64,000 nt of DNA from Chaenocephalus aceratus (taxonomy: Eukaryota > Chordata > Actinopteri > Perciformes > Channichthyidae). Location of the stretch: assembly GCA_023974075.1 (NCBI GenBank), contig CM043800.1:36355211-36419210 (forward strand), read 5' to 3'. Under the pieces are notes generated by a model, which saw only the letters and a list, made by a program, of their open reading frames with translations, did not search any database and was not told the DNA's origin. This document shows, in pieces, positions 33,269 through 46,691 of the stretch; position 1 is the first letter of the stretch; the number at the start of each line of letters is the position of its first letter. The position numbers and the translations under genes were made by a program.

Positions 33269-36211
33269 GATATTTTATAATCCAGGATTATGTATATTTA
33301 GCAAGTGGTATTATTTTATTAAATCAAAAAACATAAAAGGTAAACGAGAGCACGCTCCCGCCCACACACGTCTAGCTGGCTTTGACTGGCAGTTATATTG
33401 TGTGTACCATGCATTAGTCATGTCTGCAAAGGAGGACTCGTCCACAGCATGCCAAGCAGCTATCAGAGGGAGAGAGAGGGGGGGGAGTGATTGGCTGGAT
33501 TCATTGACTGGAGGAGAAGAGCGGATTAGCATCTATGACATCACTTTAAGGTGTCTGATGAGAGGTTTTAATCCTTCAAGTTTGATTAAGTGCCACCAGA
33601 TACCAAAGAAAGAATTTCCAAATGTTGGCAGAGGCCCAGAGATGACATGGTTTAAGCAAATAGCAGCCAGCACTGCAGAGAGAAGCACTGTAGCTGGGGA
33701 AAGCTACTTCATGTAACCTAAATATCTCCTTAATAGAACAATTATTTTTCAGAACCCCCGACAAAGAAACACTCTGGACAAAGTGCAATTAGCAATTAAG
33801 ACTGACTTACTGTGTGCTAACTTTGTATTTCTAGATAGAAGTTCAACAATGAGTCGAATTCTTAATGAGACATTCCCGCTTTGGCTGCTGCTTCGTTAGC
33901 TTCTGTAAATCAATGCAATGTGCTATTCAGGATCTCTGTCATCCGTCTCTTACGCTGGTTTTGTTTGTTTTATATTATCATCTGTGTCTTCCTTATCTAT
34001 ATCTTCACCTGTTTCTATGTGTTGTGGATCATCTGTGATGCCATGTGTACAGCCATGTCTGCACTGGAGATTGACAAGTCCATTAGCTCCCCACTCCACT
34101 CCAGTCTGTCAAGCTGGTAACCTTTAAAGCAGGGCTAATTTCATCAACAACAAAAAGTCTAAATAAGTCAATGTCAACAAGCTTTTTTCAATGTCTTAGA
34201 CGAGACGGCACAACATCATTAGCTGTGACTCGGTCAACATGTAACATTGTTGACAAAAAGAAAAGACTCAAACGTCTTCAATAATCCAGTTGCAAGTTAG
34301 TGTACTGTGCGCTACATCAGGAGAACACCCGTAGTACACGACAAGCACGGAAAGATTCAGAGCATTTCACTTACTTAAGTTAAAGTTTACAATGATAACA
34401 TTGTTACAGGTGGTGTTGAGTGAAGCTAGAATGCTCAAGTTAGTCACAACTTGAAAACAGGGACATTTGAAGCAGGACCCAGACTGAACAGAAAACAGCT
34501 TACTACTTTAAAAAGAGTTTGACGTTTTGGGAAACAACTTGTCAAATATATTTCCATTTGCCTGCAGACACAGGATTCACAAACAAAATACAATGTTTCG
34601 CGTACAGACATTTCAATAATAATGACTAACTTTCTAACTTTCAGCATATTTAAAAAAATGTCAACTATTTCTTCAGCCTGCAGCAACCTTGGCATTTTGG
34701 AGAAGATATTTTGTTTATTTAAAGCCCCTGAAAAGCAAAGTATTTAGTATTTAGTCTTGATTTCATTTTACTCAAATAACATTCATACTATTTAATTGGC
34801 AAATGTTGTAAGTGATATATTCTAAAGGTCTGTAAAACCACAAAGAATAATGCAGAAGCACCACCTTTAATCCACTGACCTGCTAATGAGTGTCTGGGAG
34901 TCATTCAGTGTGACAAAGACTAAAGAAATCTTAGTCGACTAAGAAGAACGAGGGCAGCATACTGCCAAGCAGGGATACATAAGGTTACATAGGGCACATT
35001 TTAATGTGAAAACAAATGCCAATGTGATTTTGAATAAGGTTTTCATATCTCTTGAGTATGTGGTTAGCTTTAGCTCCAGAACAGTCAACATTTGCAGTAT
35101 GTAGCGCTCATTAAAGGCATTGTTAAAAAGGCACTTGGCTTCAGAGCCGGTTGCAGCTCGGAACACATTGTGCATTTCTTTGATCTCAATATACCTTTCA
35201 ACCACTCACGGTAAAAGAGGACAAATGATGTGCTGCATGTTACCTTCCTCAGCGACCTTATGTTCGAGACTATAGCAGCTAATAGGCTAATGAGCACAAC
35301 CAAGGACGAACGCAGCGACACACTCTCACACACATACACACTGCTGCCGTGAAACACACAGCCCATACAGACGTCCAGTGGTCCCATATCATCGCTGTGT
35401 CTCTAGCCACCGTACCTATTAGAAAACCAATCATGTTCTGCACCTGGGCCTATCATCGGCAGACCTTTGGAACAACGCTAGAAATGTGACTAGTTCCCCG
35501 CAATCTGCGTATTTCTTGTCCTCCACATGTTCTATTTGTCATAGAAGGAAAACCCTGAATACTGCAGGAAAAGCTGAGCAGCATTTGGTTTGATTGTTTA
35601 TAAATTGGAATAAATGTTTTTGGCAGGCGGGTACAATGTGTGTGTTTGCGTGTGTGAGAGAGAATGTGATAGAGAAAGAGAGAGGCTAGGCAGGGCAGAG
35701 AACGAGCACACAGCTTATGTGCTTTCAGGGTACAAATACTCACACAGGTATAAATCACAAATGACTACAAAAGAGATGGTTCGCAAAGGTCTAAGTGGTC
35801 CACACCCTGCCTGTGCTGTGACAGATCTAACAATAGATAGGAGAGGCTGTAAAGTAACGGATACAAACATTATTGTAAATAAAGGGGTCAACACAATAAC
35901 ATGAACTGTATGATATGATAAAACCCAGGGGCCAATGAATAACCCAAGGAGCACCATTTCAATGTTGAACTGAGTTATATTCGCCCCGGGTGAACCGAAA
36001 GGAATCTGGTTGCAACATACCATTTTGATAAAACACAACTTTATTAAATAATGTATCAATCGTGTAGGTTAAAAAAAAAGAGGGAAGTAATATGTAAAAG
36101 TAATTATCCAAAGTCATATTGCACTGGGAGACGAAATGTGGTCTACGCTAAAATGCAATATCAACAAATGTAATGTTTCATGTAAAATATCACATACATG
36201 TAACTCGATTA
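33269..36211. other. About 2.9 kb of low-repeat non-coding DNA
   Basis: No gene or recognised repeat. The open frames are short and without family signatures. Confidence 0.4.
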
Positions 36212-36785
36212 CAGGGGTGTCAAACTCAAGGCCCGGGGGCCAAATCCGGCCCGCCAGAGCTTGCAAAGAATATATTATTATAAGGTTACATGCTACTTTA
36301 CAGTATATCTATATATGTTCATTTTAATTAATTTCTTATTTTATAGTTAGTTATCTTTTTTTATCTTTGATTTATCCGTAATTGTATTAATCTGTGTGAA
36401 TCTGTGCTCTCCTGTTTTTCAATCTTACCCTGTTGCTGTTAAAGCACTGAATTTCCCACGGGGATTAATAAAGTTCCATCTTATCTTATTTTACAGAAGC
36501 ATGTGGCCCTTAGACTATATGTCCCACAATGCATCTCATTTTGTGACATTCTCACTGAAGAGACTTGCAATTATTTGCCCTAGACTTCTGCTTTCATACG
36601 TAGTTAATTATGAAGTTATTATCCTATCCAATAATAATCCAATGCAGAGGCAATAATATAATATAATACATTATTTAATGTATATTATGCATTTATATAT
36701 GTATATTTATATAGTTACAACCGGCCCTTTGAGTGCAACTATAATGCTAATGTGGCCCACGATGAAATTGAGTTTGACCCCCCTG
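36212..36785. mobile_element. hAT-type MITE of the CAGGGGTGTCAAACTC family
   Basis: Ends read CAGGGGTGTCAAACTCAAGG and GAGTTTGACCCCCCTG. It belongs to the same broad family as 5369-6867, and both share GGCCCGGGGGCCAAAT. No matching 8-bp flanks are visible (CTCGATTA and CTAGGTGT). A nested retroelement tail (CACGGGGATTAATAAAGTTC followed by CTTAT repeats) lies at about 36400-36495. Confidence 0.75.
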
Positions 36786-37755
36786 CTAGGTGTGTGCTAA
36801 CATCTTTGCACCGATGGTTTCATGTAGTCCTTTTCCACAGGAATGGTTACTGTTCTGACTCAAATAGGCAGCTTGAGCTTCACTGTAATTAATTCAGATC
36901 CAATACAACAAACAACATTATCACACAGGTGTTGCCAGTACGGATATGTGATGTGCTTATATCAGCATTCAGATAACACTGTTAAAACTTTAAACCCTGA
37001 TGTTCACATAACAATTCGGGGCCAAATGATATCACCCCCACATTACTATTTCAGTGGTGAATGTAATATTACACAGGGCTGACGTTTTTATTCCAAATTC
37101 AAATTACCATTGGGTAAATATTAGATCTGAACGGATTTGTGAGTATAAGTGCAACAGGCCGTGGCTTTTGCTCCAGCAGGGAGCTTCTGTTCAAATGGAC
37201 TCTTTTATTTTTTCTTACAGAGAAGATGCATTGTCTATTCGACTCCTTCATTTCCTTTGTGCATTGAATAGAAAGAAGTCACACGGAATTTAATAGGCAG
37301 AACTGGATACTAGATTGAAAGATGGCGCCGCATTCATACCAATTAAAGTCGCTATTTTAATGGATGTGCCAAAAAAGTCTCCCGCATTTCTAGACATACC
37401 GGTCGAAAGCTTCTGCTGGCCGAGCTGGCTGACTTCCTGTTGGCTTCCCAAACACAATAATGAGAAAAAATAATTAAATCAAATGGTTCCTTTAGACTTT
37501 CCAAATCTTACTGTACCTAATGGGTTGACTTCTGGTAATACAATCAGTCATTTTGGGCGGTGGTGATGCTGAGAAAAATGTATTCACCGCTTTACAGGAA
37601 GTCGTTTTTAAGTGATTGCATAGCTTTTTGGTCAGTGTGCGTCAACAGCACGCTCAGTAACGACTTCAGTAAATGTTTTCAGTAAATGTTTTCAGTGCTC
37701 TTTACCGGTGTGCATAAACGACTAAATCAATCCAGCTTAGAAATAACATATTGTA
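36786..37755. other. Unassigned non-coding DNA
   Basis: No feature recognised. Confidence 0.4.
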
Positions 37756-38060
37756 TCGAAGAGGGAAACAGCTTTAGACTTTCTTCTTTTAAATCAAAGC
37801 TGAAGACTTTTATTTGCTGCCTTTTATTAAGTCCAAAAACTATTATTATCGTACACTTCACTGTAAGTTTTATTATGTATTTTTCACTACTATTCTCTTT
37901 GAGCGTCTAAAGTTTGTATTCTTTTAGCTTTTTAATTACTCTTATATTGCACGGTTATAAAGGCTTATCGCTTTTAATATTCTTTTGTAAATCACTTTGA
38001 AATGCCAACAATTTCATGTTGTGGAAATGTGCTACAGTATATGAATAAACTTGCCCTTTA
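37756..38060 (+). mobile_element. Truncated non-LTR retrotransposon 3' end
   Basis: The frame FRLSSFKSKLKTFICCLLL matches the extreme C-terminus of L2-like fish retrotransposons (normally SFKSxLKTxLF). It is followed by a 3' UTR with AAATCACTTTGAAATGCC and a closing ATGAATAAACTTGCC. Confidence 0.6.
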
Positions 38061-39169
38061 ACCATTAAAGTATGAGAAAAGCATGTGAGGTAATTAAGTG
38101 TGCCGTGTCCTCTCTGGCACGTTGATAGCTCTAATTATCCCGGGCTGTACATATTGTATTATTCCGTTTTGTGCTACACAAAGGCAACACATCCGCCTCT
38201 AAATACTGCAGATAAGAGACGACAAAGAGACGCCTCCGCTTGTAGCAGCGCCCCGTGTTTCACCTGTCCCTTCACATGCATGATCATCATCACACACACA
38301 CACACACACACACACACGCCACCTAGTGCGACATCCACCATAATCACTTTCACGCCACAGAGGGACGGCGAGAGGAAGGAGAATCGAGTGATTAGCTTGA
38401 CATCACCAGAAATAAGGGTGTGATGAAGGAGGGAGAGAAAAAACGAGGAACAGGTGAGAGGCAGGGAATGAGAACAAAGCTAATACGATGTTGAGACAGA
38501 GCCAGTCACAGCAGAGAGGCATAGCAATGAGAGTTAGACGCCGGCGCTAAAATACAGACGGGACGTGGAGACATAGACGACGAAAATCAACACCATTTCA
38601 TTTGTATTTAAAAGAGAGGCGAAATGAGAGAAGAATTCCTTAATGGCCGAGGAGAAGAGAGGGATAGATAGAACATGCCTGGAGGATATCACTATATTTA
38701 TACTCCACTATGCCATTATTTATTTATTTCTCCCCCCTTGCTCCGTTGCTCTCTTTGACGGGCCCGATTTTAATAACATGCATATCTTTGTTCTTCGTCT
38801 TGATTAAGGGATGGAGATTGAGAAGACAGAGCCGTAGGGGTTAGTGAAGAACACACCGCTGCATAGAGGACACATCGTCCTCCTCCTTCACTTCCTTCCC
38901 GGTTCCCTTCACCCTTCCCCCCCGCAGTATGTATCTTTATCCTATCATCAGCCTTCCCTCTTGATGATCACCCTGGGAAGCCTCTTTCTGCCCCTCCCTC
39001 TCCCCCGTCTAAACACCCCTCATCTTCATCTCATCAACATACTATCATTTACACAGGTGGGCCTCGATTCCCCTTCTGTTCATTCATTGCGTGGGAATAC
39101 GTCTCCACCGAACACTCTGTATTCCAGGCGGTTTGAGTAAGTAACAGGATATTATGCTCACGTATTAAT
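38061..39169. other. Non-coding DNA with short (CA)n tract
   Basis: (CA)n lies at 38289-38318. No gene is supported. Confidence 0.4.
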
Positions 39170-40251
39170 ATGTAAGGTAAGGTACGTTTATTTATAGCAC
39201 ATTTCAGACGCAGAGGCAATTCAAAGTGCTTTACATGATCATTAACACATGCTAGTAGAACAGAGAGGAACACAAGAAATACACATAATGGAATAACAGT
39301 TTTGTCAAAGAATATTTTAATCCGATCTGTGTATTTAGAGATTCTCAGTCTTTCTTTCATGAAGACACAGGTCAAACGGTCTTTTGCCTTTCCTGTGGGT
39401 GAGGGGTTTTGGGGCACATGAGGAGTTGCAAAACAGAGGTGTCTTTGTTCCAAATGTCTGGTATTAATTAGAAGTAAAGGCGGGAATATAGGCCCCTCCT
39501 TTCCTAAATGTATAGATGTGATTCCTGTCCCTTTGTCTGGAGAGTTGGCTTGGGATCCCATGATGAAAGTTGTGGATACCTTGTGAACCCTCCGGCCGTT
39601 TTGTCTCTCAATAAATATCAGTGTGTTGACTAACGACGTTCCAGCCTCCATCCTTTCCTGAACATTGGTTCTACATTGCTAAACAGAAGTTTTCTTCACA
39701 AGTTTCATAAAAACAATGCATTAATGAGATATAAAATAGTTTAAAAATGACATTGTAAATACGGTAAGTGCTAAAACAAGTTAAAAGGCTTCTGGGTAAG
39801 CAGCTGTAAAAAGTAGTGTTTTTAGCCTCGACTTAAAAGAACTCAGTGTGAGTGAAGACCTCAGGATTTCTGGAAGTTTGTTCCATTTGTGGGGAGCATA
39901 AAAACTAAAAGCAGCTTCGGCGTGTTTGGTTCTGACCCGGGAACAATGAGTAAGCCCGCCCCCGATGATCTCAGAGCTCTGGGGGGCTCGTAACAGGGCA
40001 ACATGTCAGACATATTGGGGTCCCAAACCATTTAATGCTTTATAAGTTAACAATATAATTTTAAAATCGATTCTGTAAGCTACTGGTAGCCAGTGCAGAG
40101 ACCTGAGTACTGGGGTGATGTGTTCTACTCTTTTTGTTTTGGTCAGGACTCTGGCAGCGGCGTTCTGGATTAGTTTAGATTTTTTACAGAGACCTGTAAA
40201 TACACTATATGTGTCACAATATTTATGCAAAATAACGTGTCGAATAATCAA
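39170..40251 (-). mobile_element. 5'-truncated non-LTR retrotransposon, minus strand, with nested insertion
   Basis: On the minus strand from 40251 a frame gives LIQNAAARVLTKTKRVEHIT, PVLRSLHWLPVAYRIDFKI and LLTYKALNGLGPQYV, the C-terminal domain of an L2-like ORF2. It continues with shifts through a decayed PPRALRSS... and LPEILRSS-like stretch to about 39790. The 3' tail, GCACTTTGAATTGCC... with a CCTTA repeat, lies at 39170-39235. The stretch between (about 39300-39665) does not belong to the element and looks like a separate insertion. Confidence 0.7.
39303..39665 (+). mobile_element. Candidate solo LTR inside the retrotransposon 3' region
   Basis: It starts TGTCAAAG and ends CCTGAACA, giving TG...CA termini, with AATAAATA about 55 bases before the end like a polyadenylation signal. 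It interrupts the retrotransposon 3' UTR. No clear short duplication is seen, so the exact ends are uncertain. Confidence 0.35.
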
Positions 40252-40262
40252 CTAGATATCCA

Positions 40263-40757
40263 GCAATAGAGTGGTGCAGCGACGAGTCCTAAAACCAGGA
40301 AGTGAGTTAGCATTTCACCACTTCCTGTTCCCTCGTCTCAGAGCCAATGGGATCTCTCCATAGGACTTTGGAAAATAGCTGGAAATAAGGTCTGTGGTTG
40401 AGACACATCGAAGAGACGGATCACGTTTTGTTCTACGGCATTAAATCCATCAGCAGTGACCCCACTGGGGATTTGGCGTGACGTTGAAGCAGCGACCCTG
40501 CTGTAGTTCCTTTATAGCATAACGTTAGCATTTTGCTTCTAGCGACTAGATTTATGATTCGAAAATGATAAAAGTAGGGCAGACATGTGGATATTATCCG
40601 GCTGAACAAAACGTGCATTCATCAAACAGGTTTTCCACAGACCTTATTTCGAGCTATTTTCCAAAAGCCTATGGAGAAATCCCATTGCTTTGTGTCGAAG
40701 GAACCCATGTGCAGCTTACTTCCAGGTAAATACGTCATCCCTGCCCCACTCTATTGC
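40263..40757. mobile_element. MITE with about 120-bp inverted termini
   Basis: GCAATAGAGTGG at the left pairs with CCACTCTATTGC at the right. Longer inverted similarity includes CCAATGGGATCTCTCCATAG against CTATGGAGAAATCCCATTG, and GGAAAATAGCT against AGCTATTTTCC. It has no coding frame. Confidence 0.7.
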
Positions 40758-41860
40758 AACGGTCGGCACCCAGATGGCCATGACCAAAAAGAAAAACAAA
40801 TGATTAAGTAATTAGTAATTAATGAGTCGTTTCTAAGTGTGTGCCGCTCAGCTGATTCAGAGTTATTAAGGAACGACTCGTGAAGAAATGTGTCGTCATT
40901 CCGATTCACAAATATTTATGAGCTGATTAATTAATACAGTATCTCTAGTAACGCATCATTATCTATTATATACTTCTTGAATCAGAGTTATTAAGGAACC
41001 ACTCATTAGGAATTCGTTAATCATCAGGCTCCTTTGCAGCTACTTGTTTTCCTGTGCCATATTAAGTGTCATGAATCATTTCACAAGTGCTTTACAAAGA
41101 CAAATACAAAGCTTTGCATGCACTTAATCACTTTGAAAGATTAGATGGCACTGTTTGTAAAAGAGCCGGATAAATAATTCAAAGTTTTTGTTTCCCCCTT
41201 ACGCCACGTCTCTCCTCCAACTCTTCTGCTGGTAACAACCCAACTCTCCAGCCTCGTGGCGTATTAACATGACAGCCGTCAGCACCTCTGCGCAGCGTGG
41301 CCTTTACTCTGGGAGTCTGGACGGATGCGTCCATGCCTGTGTATCTGCAAAGATGTGTCACGGCACATGTGGGTCAGTGGGCTGTGAGAGAGCACATACT
41401 TATACGGAGTTGAGAGTTGTGTCTTTTTTTTAAGCTGCCCTTTGGTTTGTTGCATCTTTGACTCCACCACTTTAAGTTGACAGCCAAAGTTGCCTGCTAC
41501 TTTGCAAATCAGATTATAATATATACAATCATGTTGTTGAATGTGTTGCACTGTTATGGACTTCTTAATAACTGTTCAAACGACTGACTTCTTCCAGTTA
41601 CGACGTTAAATGCTGCTTCCATGTAATACTGAGTAACACAATCTTATAACATAACTCTCTAAAAGGGAAACTTTAATTTAATCGATTATATCTAATTCAA
41701 CTTTTATGGGAATACATTTTGAGTTCTATAGTATGTGCTTTGGTTGGTTGCAACGGTCTTTCAATGGTGACTGTTTCTTGGATTTGAATTGAAAAACGTC
41801 CACTTCAAGACCCTCCAATGAGTCGCACCCCTAAAATGCAGACTAGCCAATCATAGCTGT
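40758..41860. other. Unassigned non-coding DNA
   Basis: Low repeat content. Nothing recognised. Confidence 0.4.
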
Positions 41861-42170
41861 GGTCCTGTGTCCTGGATCCTCTATCCTGAGTCCTAGATCT
41901 GAGTCCTGGATCCTCTATCCTGAGTCCTGGATCCTGAGTCCTGGATCCTCTATCCTGAGTCCTGGATCCTGAGTCCTGGATCCTCTATCCTGAGTCCTGG
42001 ATCTGAGTCCTGGATCCTCTATCCTGAGTCCTGGATCTGAGTCCTGGATCCGGAGTCCTGGATCCTCTATCCTGAGTCCTGGATCTGAGTCCTGGATCCT
42101 CTATCCTGTTGCTGTGGTCGGTGTCCTGGATCCTGTGTCCTGAGTCCTGGATTTGAGTCCTGGACTTCGA
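41861..42170. repeat. GAGTCCTGGATC / CTCTATCCT minisatellite
   Basis: About 20 units built from GAGTCCTGGATC with or without CTCTATCCT form alternating 12- and 21-base periods. The frames across it (SRTQIQD) are artefacts. Confidence 0.9.
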
Positions 42171-42179
42171 GTCGTGGCT

Positions 42180-42609
42180 GAACCTGTCTCTGCGTTCCTG
42201 CCAGACTCTCACCATACTGCTTCCCTGATGGCTTCCACAGGATTGTAGCTGACATCCTCGTGGATTCATCTTCTTATTACAGACACATGCATTTCCTAAC
42301 ATTCGGTCTATATGCTGTAAAATGTATTATCTCTTGGATTTACACACGGCATCTATTGCACGTCTGTCCGTCCTGGGAGAGGGATCCCTCCTCTGTTGCT
42401 CTCCCTGAGGTTTCTCCCATGTTCCCTTTAAACTGTGGGTTTTCTCTGGAAGTGTTTCCTTGTACGATGTGAGGGTCTAAGGACAGAGGGTCTAAGGACA
42501 GAGGGTCTAAGGACAGAGGGTGTCGTATTGTCATACTGATATTCTGTACACACTGTGAAGACCACTGAGACAAATGTAACATTTGTGATATTGGGCTATA
42601 TAAATAAAC

Positions 42610-42610
<1 letters not shown>
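42180..42610. mobile_element. Teleost dispersed repeat with 17-bp tandem block
   Basis: It contains CTGTCCGTCCTGGGAGAGGG, then AGGTTTCTCCCATGTTCCC, three copies of a 17-base GAGGGTCTAAGGACA-type unit (42475-42515), and an end reading TTGGGCTATATAAATAAA. The last part recurs at about 43146-43300. The family name is uncertain. Confidence 0.55.

Positions 42611-42705
<95 letters not shown>
42611..42705. repeat. (TTGA)n microsatellite
   Basis: About 24 units of ATTG at the 3' end of the dispersed repeat, probably grown from its tail. The INQS frames are artefacts. Confidence 0.95.
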
Positions 42706-42707
<2 letters not shown>

Positions 42708-44037
42708 CATAAAACACATTTCTTTGTTATTTCTGAAAGGCATCATTTAAGAAATGAAAATCAGATCTAAGTGTATTGAAATAGTTTGATTTCAACATTA
42801 AGACCATGACCCTTATGTCTTTGACCAATGGGAAGTCAAGGTTAAAGTTGAACATATGTAACACAACTGTTAATCAAATTAAAGCTGCAATTTGAATGTA
42901 TACTTTATGATGAAGACCTTTCATGAAGAAGACCAAATAATACTATTTTAAATAATTAACAATGGGGAAGAGCTCGGTTAAATCCTTGACTTTGATTGGA
43001 TATTCCTTCTCTGAGAATACATGATTTTTCGTAACTTGTCTGTAAGATATAAAACATCCCCGACACACCGGGGACACAGATTTATGTATAAAAGACATCA
43101 AGTGCATTTTGCCTGATAGGTCCCCTTTAAAAGGAGGATAGTGCAACACACTAAGGACAGAGGGTGTCGTTTTCATATTGATATCCTGCACAAACTGTGC
43201 TGTTGTGTTGGTTGTAAAGTGTCCTTATTGCAAAGTATTTTTACTGTATGTCAGCACTTTGGCTCGACCAAAAATCATTTTAAAAATGTGCTATATAAAT
43301 AAATAAATAAACTTGATAGCGCAGCATCAGTCAAATGTGACCGAGGTCCAAAAACAATACGGCTCCATGGATCATCAATCAGTTCAGATCTTTTTTCTTC
43401 TGGTTGAACGTTGCGGTTGTGTTCAATAGTGATCCAGAGAGATTGGAAGAAAATATGTGTTTCTAAAGGGTAGCGTTTCTACATGAATACCTGCAGACTT
43501 CCCATTAGCAGTGAACAGTACATCATCAGCAAGCGTGAGTAATTCTATGCTACGCTCCAAAAACTTGATCATATTTCTCAAGGGTAGCTTTGACAGCTTG
43601 ACGGAGTAGCAGCGGGGGGAGGCTAAGTGAACGTTCAATTTACTTTTCAAAAGGTAGTATTTTACTGCTGCGAGTGACCGATTCCCCAACATATAATTTA
43701 GGGTAAAATTAATAATCTCAGAAGATATCTTTAGATATATTTGGTGAACAAATAGCAACTGAAAATGTAAGTAAGATGAAACGTGCATTTTATATCTTAC
43801 ATGCCTTTATATTTATCATGATATAACCATGTTGTTTGTTATTTATGGTATTGTTGGTTATGTTTAAGTAACACATCTTAAAGCTTCCTCCATCACTGCT
43901 TTCTTCTTTGGACCTTTGCAAGCGTCACCACGGCAACCAAACCCAGACATGCTGACTGACGCCGGCTCCTATTTTATTGGTCCAATAAAGATTGAACAAC
44001 ACACAGTTGCCTGCAATCAGCTGCTGTAACTAAATAT

Positions 44038-44038
<1 letters not shown>
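42706..44038. other. Unassigned non-coding DNA
   Basis: Contains a second fragment of the preceding dispersed repeat (43146-43310). No gene is supported. Confidence 0.4.

Positions 44039-44099
<61 letters not shown>
44039..44099. repeat. (TG)n microsatellite
   Basis: Pure TG tract. Confidence 0.95.
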
Positions 44100-46100
44100 C
44101 ATTGCATTTGCATTCTAGGAATGATTATAGGTAGAAGACGTGTGCGTCTAAAATATGTATGTCATTTTATATTTAACGCATCACGTATTACCACCGTGAT
44201 GATCTCTCACTATCACTCCTTTCTTTCTTTTTGCCATTATGCGCTTTCTTTCACACTGTGACGCATTTTTTCTCTCCCCTCCCTTAAGCCTGTAATGCAT
44301 ACGTACACACGCGCACGCACACGCACACGCACACACACACACACACACACACACGGATTGCAGATGTGCTGACACAAGGATATCCTTCCTTCCGCATGAG
44401 GCTTCTCCTCTGAGCTTGTGGTCAGGGCAGAGCACACACCACACACCACACACCAGTCACAGCTTAGAGACTGGATCACATTTTCCGAAATAAACTGAAC
44501 ACACACACACACACACACACAATTTATTTCCCTTCACCTTCTCTGGAAGCCATTGTTTTCCCCCACAACAATTGCCAACAGTCGTCCTTACCCTCCCTCG
44601 TCCCCTCGTGGAACAGAGGTGAAGGTCACAGAAAGGAGCAGATGAGGCAGCGAAGGAGAAAGAGACTATAATAGTGATGCTTTTCGATTGGGTTGATTTA
44701 TGGCTGGCTGTTACCATTATTTTACCATTTACTCCAGCGGGCTGCCGGAACCAGGCTGCACAGCTCGAGCCGGAGGGGGAAAGAGAGCGGGAAAGGGAAA
44801 AGGCAAACATCAGAGCCACAGGAAACACACAGGTCGGACGCAATGAAGAGAGATGCAGCCACGCTGTTAGGATGAAGACAACGTGGCCAGAGAAAGATAG
44901 GAGAGAGTGAAGGAATACAGGAGGGAGGAAGATAAAGAGAGGCTGAGGGAGCTTAATGAATGTAAGGGCTATAACAATGAGGTGAGGTAAATTGTCCATT
45001 AACTCAAGAGTTCCTCATGCGTGTGTGTTGCCTCACCATTACATTCCAATTTAGCGGGTTACACTCGGATGCTTCCTGGCCAGCGACATGCAAAGGGTCT
45101 TTTGGAGACAGAGCAAAGTGAGACAGAAGAGAGCGATTGAAGTGGACAGATTAGAGTGTGACATAGAAGAAGAAAGGCAGGAGGGTATAGAGATGGAACA
45201 AGATGGAGGACATGTCGTGGCGAAGACGAGATACCGGGAGGAAATATTGAAAGTTGAGAAAGAGAGCAATAGGGGAGGGAGACAGCATCAGCTTCTCAGA
45301 TGCAAAAGGAGACGAGGCGAGATCTCAATACGGACCCGAGCGGAACAGAGAGCACCGCATTATCACACAGCAAGAAACACAATTATTACTTTGGACAGCC
45401 GGTGAGAGGAAAACAAAGAGTGGGCCGCCGTGATGCTCAACAAACGACACAACCATTTGGTGGCAGAAAGGGGCAAACTGGACGGGAGGTTAATCCGTTT
45501 TAATTGGTGTGTGGCTGTGTGCAATCAGAGGGTGTGAGGAGGAAGATAAATGACTTCTTCCTCTGATGAGGCCTAACTGGCTAAATTGAGTCTGTCACAT
45601 CAATGTCATTAAAGTGATTCAACAATGGATACCAAATGTCACATATCAATTCATTTTTAATGAGTTGAACAAGTGCGCCGCAGAAGATGAGGCACCTCAT
45701 GCTACAGAATATTTGAACAGCGTAGAGTTTGACGCTAGCGATGGCAGGAGTTTGGCTGTGTGTGCACACCGCACACCAAACACAATCGGACACCTGTCAT
45801 TAGCACTTATGAGTCACTCCGGTGTCTGAAGAGCTTGTGGTGCCGTGCCAGGAATGGCCATACACACTTTCCTTTAGCACCTTAGCCGCAAGCATGACCC
45901 GGGGTAAGCGTTTCTGGCCAGGGTCTTTGCAGACATTTATTTGGCCATGATGGCCTGAGCAGTTTTGACAGATGTCAAGTTGAAATTATGAAACACGACG
46001 AGAAATTATCAACAGTTCAAAGGCCTCTCATTCAGCAGCTCAGCCAAGACTGCTGCGACGTGTGTTTCTGTCCTGTTGTGTTTGTGTGTTTAGTGTCCAT
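44100..46100. other. Non-coding DNA with CA tracts
   Basis: CA tracts lie at 44309-44354 and 44499-44520. The frame at 45088-45405 is basic and charged but has no family signature and a purine-rich background, so I do not call it. Confidence 0.4.

Positions 46101-46691
<591 letters not shown>

Noticed and set aside
39049..39651. 200-residue minus-strand open frame
   Set aside because: It crosses from the candidate solo LTR into a retrotransposon tail and unrelated DNA, and has no family signature. The openness looks accidental.
42340..42746. INQSINQS frames
   Set aside because: Translations of (TTGA)n.
45088..45405. 105-residue charged frame
   Set aside because: Purine-rich background gives Lys/Arg/Glu-rich open frames, with no domain, splice context or second copy.
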